A stretch of DNA of 64,000 nucleotides from Streptomyces sp. NRRL F-6676 (GTDB taxonomy: Bacteria; Actinomycetota; Actinomycetes; Streptomycetales; Streptomycetaceae): the NCBI RefSeq assembly GCF_000725625.1, contig NZ_JOHS01000027.1, forward strand, positions 10,293-74,292. Reading direction: 5' to 3'. Position 1 is the first letter of the stretch, and every line of letters begins with the position of its first letter. A program made the translations under genes and the position numbers. Of the stretch, positions 26,344-36,000 are shown in pieces. Under the pieces are notes generated by a model that was not told where the DNA came from, ran no database searches, and worked only from the letters and a program-made list of their open reading frames with translations.

Positions 26344-28313
26344 CGAGCGCCACGCGGGACACACCGCAGGGGGACACGGGGGAGGCCCCCGGCCGGGAGG
26401 CCGTCCACCGGAGGATCGTGGACATCGTCGCCTCCCGGACGCTGTACGAGGAGTCCTACCTCCTGCCCGACAGCCACTTCGAGGCGGACCTCGGGATCGA
26501 CTCGGTGATCCTCGAATCCATCCTCGTCTCGGTCAACGACGACTTCGCGCTGAGCCCGCCGCTGGCCGAGGGCCCCGCGACGATCCGCGAGCTCGTTGAC
26601 GCGGTACTGCGGGCCCTGGGGGACGGCGCCGGAGCGCCCACGACGGCGACCGGGTCCGCCGGTCCCGTACCGGAGGCGGTCGGTCCCGTGCCGGAGGCGG
26701 TCGGTCCCGTACCGGAGGCGGCCGACCCCGTGCTGGAGGCGGTCCTCGCCGCCGCCCAGCGCCACACCGCCTACCAGCGTCACCAACTCCCCGTCGACGC
26801 CGACCTGGAGAGCGAACTCGGCATCGACTCCGTCCTCCTCTCCTCCGTCGTCGCCGACGCCGCACGCGCACTCGGCGTCGCCGAAGGCCCCGCCGAGCAC
26901 CTCACCGACGGCCTCGCCGACGGCCCGACGGGCGCTCCCGGCGCGACGACACTGCGCGGACTCGCGGCCGGACTGCGCACCGCACGCGAGGCCGCTCCAC
27001 CCGCGCACCCCGCACCCACCACGGACGCCGCACCCGTGGACGCCCGCCCCGAGTGGGACGGCCGCTCGATGAAGGACTTCGTCGAGGAGCGCGACCCCGA
27101 CCTGTTCGCCAAGACCCGCAGCTTCGCCACCTACCTACGGCGGCGGAAGGCCGAACACCTCTACTGGTACGGCATGCCGCTGCGCTCCCGGTGCGGCAAC
27201 CGGGCCGTCATCCACGACGAACTCACCGGTCGCGAGCGCGAGTTCCTCATGTTCGCCTCCAACAACTACCTCGGCCTCGCCAACCACCCCAAGGTGATCG
27301 AGGCGATCTGCGACGCCACCCGCACCTACGGGGCCACCCACACCGGCTCCCGCTTCATCGGCGGCACCAACACCCTGCACAAGGAACTGGAACGCCGGCT
27401 CGCCGCCTTCAAGCAGCGCCCGGCCTGCGTCGTCTATCCCGGCGGCTACGCGGCCAACCTGGGCGCGATCTCCGCGCTGGTCAAGAGCTACGACACCCTC
27501 GTGGTCGACCGGCTCAACCACATGAGCATCGTCGACGGCGCCCGGCTCTCCGGCGGCATCCGCAAGATCTACCAGCACAACGACATGGCCGATCTGGAGC
27601 GCATCCTCAAGCGCGCCGACGACCGCTCCGGGGGCCGGCTGATCGTCGCCGACGGCGTGTTCAGCATGCACGGCGACCTCTGCGACCTGCCCGAGATCGT
27701 CCGCCTGGCCAAGGAGCACGACGCCCGCGTCCTGATCGACGACGCCCACGCCACCGGCGTCCTCGGCGAGCGGGGCTCCGGGACGACCGAGCACTTCGGC
27801 CTCAAGGGTGAGGTCGACCTCGAACTCGGCACGATGAGCAAGGCGCTGGCGGGCATGGGCGGCTTCGTCGTCGGCGACGAGGAGGTGATCGAGTACCTCC
27901 GCTACTACTCGAACTCCTACGTCTTCGCCGCCAACATCCCGGCCGGGGTGGCCGCGGGGCTGATCGCGGCGATCGACGTCATCGAGGCGGAGCCCGGCCG
28001 GATCACCCGGCTGTGGTCCAACATCCGCTTCCTGCAAGGCCAGTTGGCCGACGCCGGCTTCGACCTGGAGAACACGCGCAGCGCCATCCTGCCCCTCGTC
28101 GTCGGCGACGAGCGCAGGGCCATGGAGATGGGGCGCGCGGTGCGGGCCCGGGGCCTGTACTGCCAGACGGTGGTCTTCCCGGGGGTGCCGCTCGGCGACG
28201 CCCGGCTGCGGGTGAGCGTCACCTCCGAGCACACCCGCCAGGACCTGGAGAACGCCGCCGGGATCTTCGTCGAGGCGGCCCGCGAGACCGGCGTGCTGCC
28301 CTCGGCGGCGTGA
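26340..28313 (+). CDS. redN: RedN, didomain carrier protein / alpha-oxoamine synthase
   Basis: 657 residues. Two carrier domains come first, with serines in DLGIDSVILES (near residue 55) and ELGIDSVLLSS (near 160), separated by a linker with a tandem PVPEAVG repeat (26661-26724). Residues about 270-655 are an alpha-oxoamine synthase of the AONS/KBL fold: NNYLGLANHPKV, VVYPGGYAANL, VLIDDAHATGVLGERG and the PLP lysine in LGTMSKALAGMGG. It is proposed to decarboxylatively condense a serine-derived unit with the malonyl-elongated pyrrole to form 4-hydroxy-bipyrrole methanol, the MBC precursor. The domain order matches RedN. Confidence 0.9.
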   Translation: MTSATRDTPQGDTGEAPGREAVHRRIVDIVASRTLYEESYLLPDSHFEADLGIDSVILESILVSVNDDFALSPPLAEGPATIRELVDAVLRALGDGAGAPTTATGSAGPVPEAVGPVPEAVGPVPEAADPVLEAVLAAAQRHTAYQRHQLPVDADLESELGIDSVLLSSVVADAARALGVAEGPAEHLTDGLADGPTGAPGATTLRGLAAGLRTAREAAPPAHPAPTTDAAPVDARPEWDGRSMKDFVEERDPDLFAKTRSFATYLRRRKAEHLYWYGMPLRSRCGNRAVIHDELTGREREFLMFASNNYLGLANHPKVIEAICDATRTYGATHTGSRFIGGTNTLHKELERRLAAFKQRPACVVYPGGYAANLGAISALVKSYDTLVVDRLNHMSIVDGARLSGGIRKIYQHNDMADLERILKRADDRSGGRLIVADGVFSMHGDLCDLPEIVRLAKEHDARVLIDDAHATGVLGERGSGTTEHFGLKGEVDLELGTMSKALAGMGGFVVGDEEVIEYLRYYSNSYVFAANIPAGVAAGLIAAIDVIEAEPGRITRLWSNIRFLQGQLADAGFDLENTRSAILPLVVGDERRAMEMGRAVRARGLYCQTVVFPGVPLGDARLRVSVTSEHTRQDLENAAGIFVEAARETGVLPSAA

Positions 28314-28320
28314 GGCGGGG

Positions 28321-30033
28321 GTGACGGTGACGGGAACTGAGCCGACGCAGGCCACGGGCGAGTCCGACCTCGCGCTGATCCGGCTGCCGCGCTCCCTCCC
28401 CCCGGAGCGGGCGGACCGCCCCGCCCTCGTGGGGGAGCGGACCGTGACCCACGGCGAACTGAGGGCCGCCGTCGCCTCCGTGGCCTCGGGGCTGCTCGGC
28501 CTCGGTGCGGCGGTCGGCGACCGGGTGGCGATCTGGGCGGACAAGGGGCCGCGCTACGCCGAGGCGATCCTCGGCGCGCTCCAGGCGGGCTGCGCCTACG
28601 TCCCCCTCGACGGCGGCCAGCCGGTGAGCCGGGTCCGCACGATCCTCGCCGACTGCGCACCGGTGGTCCTCTTCACCGACCGCCACCACTGGGAACTGCT
28701 GTCCGGCCACCCACTGCCGGACTCGCTCAGGACGGTCGTCGTCTCCGGGGACGAGAAGGGGGACGAGGCCGGAAACGGGGGCGAGGCCGGGAACGGGGAC
28801 GAGAACAGGGACGAGGGCGGTAACGGGGCCGGGGAAGCGGGGACGGCAGGCGGGCGTCCGGGCGTCCCCGTCCGGACCTGGGCGGGGTTCACCGCCGCCG
28901 CCCGGCACCTCGTCCTCCTGCCCACCCCGCACCGCGACGACCTCGCCGCGCTCCTCTACACCTCCGGCTCGACCGGCACCCCCAAGGGCGTCCGCATCAG
29001 CTACCGCAACCTGGCGGCCTTCATCCGGTGGGCCCGGTCCGAACTGCTCGTCGGCCCGGACGACGTCTTCGCCAACCACGCCTCCTTCAACTTCGACCTG
29101 TCCACCTTCGACCTGTTCACCGCGCTGTCGGCCGGGGCCCGCGTCTGGATCGTCCCCGACGACCACGCCCGCGACCCCGGCGCGCTCGCCGCGGGCATCC
29201 GCGCGCACGGGGTCACCGTCTGGTACTCCGTACCGTCGGTGCTGCACCTGCTCACCGCCTCCGGCGCGCTCACACCCGGGGTGGTCCGCACCCTGCGCCA
29301 CGTCCTGTTCGCGGGCGAGGTCTTCCCGATCGGACAACTGCGGGCCCTGGCCGCGCTGTTGCCGCCCGGCACCGAGCTCTACAACCTGTACGGCCCCACC
29401 GAGACCAACGTCTGCACCTACCACCGCGTCCGCCCCGCGGACCTGCACCGCGCCGAACCCGTGCCGATCGGCCGGCCGGTCACCGGCGCCCGGGTGTCCG
29501 TCGTCGACGAGGACGGACGCGTGCTCGACGGGCCGGACGCCTTCGGCGAGCTGATCGTCGAGGGCGACTGCGTCACGCCCGGCTACTGGCGCCGGGAGGC
29601 CGAGCCCGCCGCCGAGGACCACTGGCGGCACCGCCACGCCACCGGCGACCTCGTCTCCTACGAGGGCGACGAACTGGTCTACCGGGGGCGCAAGGACCGC
29701 ATGGTCAAGGTGTCCGGCTACCGCGTCGAACTGGGCGAGATCGAGGCCGCCGTGCTCCGGCACCCCGACATCGCCGCCGCGGCCGTCGTCCTCGACACGG
29801 CGGGCGCCGACCGGCGCATCGCCCTCTACTACACGCTGCGGACCCCCGGCCGGGGGCCCGGCCTCGTCGCGATCAAGCGGCACTGCGCGCGGTTCCTGCC
29901 GCGCTACATGCTCCCGCGGACGGCGACCCGCCTCGACGAGCTGCCGCGCAACGCCAACGGCAAGACGGACTACCGCCGGCTGCCCGGGACCGCCGGCGCG
30001 GCCCGGCCGGCGCGGGCCCTGCCCGGAAGGTGA
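28321..30033 (+). CDS. redM: RedM, L-prolyl-AMP ligase (adenylation domain)
   Basis: 570 residues from a GTG at 28321. It is a stand-alone NRPS-type adenylation domain: A3 LLYTSGSTGTPKGV, A5 LYNLYGPTETNVCTYHR, A7 RHATGDLV, A8 RKDRMVKVSGYRVELGEIEA and A10 NANGKTDYRRL. It loads proline as prolyl-AMP onto RedO. The proline choice rests on pathway position, not on a decoded pocket. A 45-residue low-complexity insert of repeated GDE/GNGG units sits at about residues 140-185 and looks like recent repeat expansion in a loop. It lies between redN and redL in one operon. Confidence 0.9.
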   Translation: MTVTGTEPTQATGESDLALIRLPRSLPPERADRPALVGERTVTHGELRAAVASVASGLLGLGAAVGDRVAIWADKGPRYAEAILGALQAGCAYVPLDGGQPVSRVRTILADCAPVVLFTDRHHWELLSGHPLPDSLRTVVVSGDEKGDEAGNGGEAGNGDENRDEGGNGAGEAGTAGGRPGVPVRTWAGFTAAARHLVLLPTPHRDDLAALLYTSGSTGTPKGVRISYRNLAAFIRWARSELLVGPDDVFANHASFNFDLSTFDLFTALSAGARVWIVPDDHARDPGALAAGIRAHGVTVWYSVPSVLHLLTASGALTPGVVRTLRHVLFAGEVFPIGQLRALAALLPPGTELYNLYGPTETNVCTYHRVRPADLHRAEPVPIGRPVTGARVSVVDEDGRVLDGPDAFGELIVEGDCVTPGYWRREAEPAAEDHWRHRHATGDLVSYEGDELVYRGRKDRMVKVSGYRVELGEIEAAVLRHPDIAAAAVVLDTAGADRRIALYYTLRTPGRGPGLVAIKRHCARFLPRYMLPRTATRLDELPRNANGKTDYRRLPGTAGAARPARALPGR

Positions 30034-30044
30034 CGGAGACGCAT

Positions 30045-33000
30045 ATGAACCATGGCCCGACCGGCCCGTACGGGCGGGGCGCGGAACCGACGACGGTTGC
30101 CGGGCTCCTGCGACACCACCGCGAGCGTCGCCCGGACGCCCTCGCGTACCGCTTCCTGACCGGCGCCGGAGACATGGACGGCGAGTCGGTCAGCTACCGC
30201 CAACTCGACCTGCGCGTACGCGCGGTGGCCGCGCTCCTCCAGCGCGAGCACCTGGCCGGGAAGCCGGTCCTGCTGCTCCACCCGCCGGGGCTCGACTACA
30301 TCGCCGCGTTCCTCGGCTGCCTGTACGCGGGCGCCGTCGCCGTCCCCGCCTACCCGCCGGACACCCGGCGGTTCGGCCGGACCATGCCCCGGCTCGCCGC
30401 GATCGCCCGGGACGCGCGGGCCACGCACGCGCTGACGACGGAGGAGATCTCCCGCTTCGTGGCCGGCCGGCCCGGCGACCTCGCCGCGTTGGGCCTGGGC
30501 GGGTTGCGCTGGCTGGTGACCGGCGGCGGCGCCGACACCGCCGGGGCGGAGGACTGGCGCGATCCGGGTCCCGTCCGGCAGGGCCCGGCGTTCCTCCAGT
30601 ACACCTCCGGCTCGACCTCGTCGCCCAAGGGCGTCATGGTCGGCGACGACAACCTGCTGCACAACCTCCGCGCGATCCACCGGCGGCTGGAGCACGACGC
30701 CGACTCGGCGATGGTCTCCTGGCTGCCGCCGTACCACGACATGGGCCTCATCGGCGGCATCCTGACCCCGCTGTACGGGGGGTTCCCGGCGCATCTGATG
30801 GCGCCCATGACCTTCGTCCGGCGGCCGCTGCTGTGGCTGGAGACCCTGTCCCGCACCCGCGCCTCCACCAGCGTCGCGCCCAACTTCGGCTTCGAGACGT
30901 GCGTCCGCAGGATCACGGACGAGCAGCGCGCGGGGCTGGACCTCGGCGGATGGCGGCTGGCGCTGAACGGGGCGGAGCCGGTGCGCGCCGACACCCTGCG
31001 GCGCTTCACCGACCGCTTCGCGCCCTGCGGCTTCCGCGAGGAGGCGCTGCTGCCGTGCTACGGGCTCGCCGAGGCCACGCTGATGGTGACCGGGGTCCGG
31101 GCGGGCGTGGCGCCCACCGTCGGGGCGTTCGCCGCCCGGGAGCTGGGCGACGGCACGGTCCGGCCCGTGCCGGCGGGCGGTGCGGGGCGGGTGACCGAGG
31201 TCGTCGGCTGCGGTCCGGTCGTCGACGGCGTGGACGTCGCGATCGTCGACCCGGGCACGCGGCGGCGGATCCCCGCGGACGGGCGTCGCGTCGGGGAGAT
31301 CTGGCTCGCCGGGGGCAGCGTCGCCCACGGCTACTGGCGCCGGCCCGAGGCGACCGAGGAGGCGTTCGGGGCGCGCATCGCGGGCGTCGGGGGCGTCGGG
31401 GGCGAGGACGGCGGCCGGTGGCTCCGCACGGGCGACCTCGGCTTCGTGCGCGACGGCGAGCTGTACGTCGTCGGCCGCACCAAGGACGTCGTCATCGTGC
31501 AGGGCCGCAACCACTACCCGCACGACATCGAGCTGACGGCCGAGCGGACGGACGCGCGCCTGCGCACGGGCTGCGGCGCGGTGTTCGCCGTCGAGGTGGA
31601 CGGCGCCGAGGAGATGGTCGTCGCCCACGAGGTCGAGGGGCGGCGGGTGGCGGACGCGCCCGCGCTGCTGGCCCGGCTGCGCACCGCGATCGCCGAGGCG
31701 CACGAGGTCACCCCGCACGCCGTCGTCCTGCTCAAGCGCTCGACGGCGCACAAGACGACCAGCGGCAAGATCCAACGCCAGGCGTGCCGGCGGGACTTCC
31801 TCGACCTGGGGCTGTCGGTGGTGGCGGCGAGCGTGATCCGGGACGCCGGGACCCCGGCCTCCTGTGACGCACTGGCCGTACTGCCGCCCGCCCGGCGCCG
31901 GCGCCGGGTGCTCGACGCGGTCACCGAGACCCTCACCGGAGTCGCCCCGACGGACGACCCCCCGGACATCACCGACTGGACCTTCGCCGAACTGAACCTC
32001 GACCACCCGACGCTCCTGGCCGCCGTACGCGACCTGGAGCAACGGCTCGGCGTACCGATCCCGTACGGCGAACTGCTCGTACGCCCACGGGTGGACACGC
32101 TGCTGTCCCTCCTGCTCGACGAGCCGGGGCCGGACGACCCGCCCGTCCCCGCCACCGCCCCCGCCGACGCCACGCCGTACGCCCCCGAGGCCGTCGAGGA
32201 GTGGCTGGTCCGGCGTATCGCCGGCCGCCTCGGGCTGGCGGCGACGGCGGTCGACCCCACCCGCCCGCTGGCGTCCCTGGGCCTGGACTCGAAGCAGGCC
32301 GTGGAGATCGTGACGGAACTCGGCGCCCTGACGGGCCGCGAGGTCACCACGGGCGCCGTCTTCGACCACCCGACGGTACGGGCACTCGCGGCCCACGTCG
32401 GCACGGCCCCCGCACGGGGCCCGGCGGCACGTCGTGCGGCGACCGCGGCCACCGCGTCGCCCGCGGCAGACGCGCGTGGCCAGGGCACCACGGCCGGGCT
32501 CACCGGCACGGGTGCCGGCGACCGCGCGGCCGGACACGACGGGGCGTGGGGCGCCGGACACGACGGGGCGTGGGACGCCGGACACGCCGCCGAACCGGTC
32601 GCCGTCGTCGGCATCGGCTGCCGCTTCCCCGGCGCCCCCGACGTGGACAGCTTCTGGCGGCTGCTCGTGGACGGCCGCGACGCGGTCACCGAGGTGCCCC
32701 GGGAGCGGTGGGACGCCGCCCGGGTGGACGCGCCGGCGTACGGCGGCTTCCTCGACGGGGTCGACGGGTTCGACGCGCGGCTGTTCGGCATGTCGGCGCG
32801 GGAGGCCGCCCGTACCGATCCGCAGCAGCGGCTGCTCCTCGAAGTGGCGCGGCAGACCCTTGACGACGCCGGGCTCGACCCGGCGCGGCTCGCCGCCACC
32901 GCCACCGGCGTCTTCGTCGGCATCAGCAGCCACGACTACTCCGCGCTCCAGATGAGCCGCCCCGAGGCCATCGACGTCCACGGCGCCACCGGCAACGCCC

Positions 33001-36000
33001 ACTCCCTCGCCGCCAACCGGCTGTCGTACACGCTCGACCTGCACGGACCGAGCCTCGCCGTCGACACGGCGTGCTCCTCGTCCCTGCTCGCCGTCCACCT
33101 CGCCTGCGAGAGCCTGCGCCGCGGGGAGTGCGGCGCGGCGCTCGCCGGCGGGGTGAACCTGATGCTCACCCCCGGCCTCTCCGTGGCGTTCGCGGCCGGC
33201 GGCATGCTCTCGCCGGACGGCCGCTGCCGCACCTTCGACGACGCGGCCGACGGCTATGTGCGCGGCGAGGGCGCCGGCCTCGTCCTGCTGAAGCCGCTCG
33301 CCGCCGCACTGGCCGACGGCGACCGGATCCACGCCGTGCTCCGGGGTTCGGCGACCGGACACGGCGGCCGGAGCAACGGCCTGACGGCGCCGCGGGGTTC
33401 GGCCCAGCAGGAGGTCTGCGCACGGGCCCTGGACCGCGCCGGACTCACCCCGGGCGAGATCCAGTACGTCGAGGCGCACGGCACCGGGACTCCGCTCGGC
33501 GACCCCGTCGAGTGGGAGGCGCTGGCCGCCGTCTACGGCCGGGACCGTCCGGCGGACGCGCCCTGCCTCGTCGGCTCCGTCAAGACGAACATCGGGCACC
33601 TGGAGGCGGCCGCGGGCATCGCCGGACTGATCAAGGCGGCCCTCGTCGTCCGCCACCGCCAGGTGCCGCCGACCCTGCACCTGCGCACCCCCAACCGCCA
33701 CCTGGTGCCGGACGCGGCCCTCGCCGTACCGACCCGGCTCACGGACCTCCCCGGCTTCCCGGCGGCACCCGCCGCCCGCGCCGCCGTCAGCTCCTTCGGG
33801 TTCGGCGGCGCCACCGCGCACGTGATCCTCGAAGCCGCCCCCGAGCCGGTCCCGGACGACACCGCACCGCCGCACCGCCCCGTGCACGCCCTCTGTCTCT
33901 CGGCCCACACCCCCACCGCCCTCGCCACCCTGGCCGCCCACTGGCGCACCCACCTCGCCGCCGACCCGGAGGCGGACCTCGCGGCGCTCTGCGCCACCGC
34001 GAACACGGGCCGCCCCCGGCTCGCCCACCGCGCGGTCCTCACCGGCGGCTCGGCCGGGGAACTGGACGCCGCGCTCGACGCCCTGGTGCGGGACGAGGCG
34101 TCCACCGCCGTCGTCCGCGACCGGACCCGCACCGGCCCGGCACCCAAGGTCGCGTTCCTCTTCAGCGGCCAGGGCACCCAGTACACCGGCATGGGCAAGG
34201 GCCTCTACGACACCCACGGCGGCTTCGCCCGCACCCTCGACCGCGCCGACGCCGTACTGCGCCCGTATCTTCGACTCCCGCTGCCGGAGCTGCTGTTCGC
34301 CGACGACGGCGCGGCCCTGCTGGGCTCCACCCGGTACTGCCAGCCCGCCCTCGTCGCGCTGGAGGTGGCCCTCGCCGAACTGTGGACGTCGCTCGGCGTC
34401 CGGCCGGCCGCGCTGCTCGGCCACAGCATCGGGGCGTACGGCGCCGCGTGCGTGGCCGGGGTCCTGTCGCTGGAGGACGCGCTGACCCTGGCGGCGGTGC
34501 GCGGCCGGCACATGGACGAGCAGCCGGGCGACGGCGCGATGCTCGCGTGCTCCGGACCGGCCGACGTGATCCGCTCGGTGGCCGAGGGGTTCGCCTCCGT
34601 CTCCGTGGCCGCCGTCAACGGACCCGGACGGCTCGTCCTGTCCGGCGCCCGGGAGGAGACCGACGCGGCCCGGGCCCTGCTCCAGGAGAGGGGCGTCGTG
34701 GTCCGGCCGCTGGCCGTCTCGCACGCCTTCCACTCCCCGCTGATGGCCGGCGCGGCGGCCCCGCTGCGGGAGGCCGCCCGCGCCGTGCGCTTCGCGGAGC
34801 CCCGCATCCCGTGGATCTCCGATGCCACCGGCGAGCCGGTCACCGGCCGCATCGGCGGCGACGAACTCGCCGCACACCTGCTCGGCACCGTCCGCTTCGC
34901 CGACGGCCTCGCGACCCTGCGCCGCCTGGGCTGCGACGCGTTCGTCGAGATCGGCCCGCACCCCACCCTGCTCGGCCTGGCCCGCACGGCGGCCCCGCCG
35001 GACCCCGACCACCCGGCGCTGTGGCTCCCCTCCCTGCGCAGGGGCGCACCGGACCCGGCGGGCGGTGCCGACTGGGAGACCCTCCTGCGGTCGCTTGGCC
35101 GCCTGCACTGCGCCGGCGGCGACGTGGACTGGGCGGCGCTCGACGAAGGGCACCGGCGCCCGCGCGTGTCCGTACCGCACACGGTCCTGGAACGGCAGTC
35201 GTACTGGTTCACCCCGCCGCCGACGACGACGCCCGCGCAGCCCGCGGAGGAGGCACCGGCCGTGACGACACCCGAACCCGAGCCCGGCGAAGCCGAGTTG
35301 ACGTCCCCGGCGGACCACACCGACCCGCTCCAGGACCTCCTCGCCCACGTCGCCCGCGTCTGCTCCTTCCCCGTCGACCAGATCGCCCCCGACGCCCGCC
35401 TCGGCCGGGACCTCGGCTTCGACTCCCTCATGCGCACGGAACTGGAACGCGCGCTGGCCCGCGCGTACCCCGGCGTCCTGGAGCGTCACCGGGGCTCCCT
35501 CCCGGACGACCCGACCGTCCGCCGGCTCGCCGACGTACTCGGCCCCGGGGCACCTCGGACCGTCCCCACCCCTGCCCCCGCCACCGAGGCGCCCACCGTC
35601 CACCAGGAACGCGCCTTCGAGGAGTGGCCCGAGTACGCCGAGCTCCAGGGCCGGCTCCGCCAGGCCCGCTCCGGCGGCGCCAACCCCTACGGCCGCACCC
35701 ACGAGGGCCACAACGCGGGGCACGCCACCGTCGACGGCCGTACCGTGCTGAACTTCGCCTCCTTCAACTACCTCGCCCTCTCCCACCACCCCCGCGTCCG
35801 CAGGGCCGCGCAGGAGGCCATCGACCGCTACGGCACGTCCAGTTCGGCCACGCCCCTGCTGTGCGGGGAGACACCGCTGCACCATGAACTGGACGCCGAG
35901 ATCGCCTCGTTCCTCGGCACGGAGGACGCGATCGTCTTCGCCGGCGGCCACGCCACCAACGTGGCCACCATCGGGCACCTCCTCGGCCCCGACGACCTCG

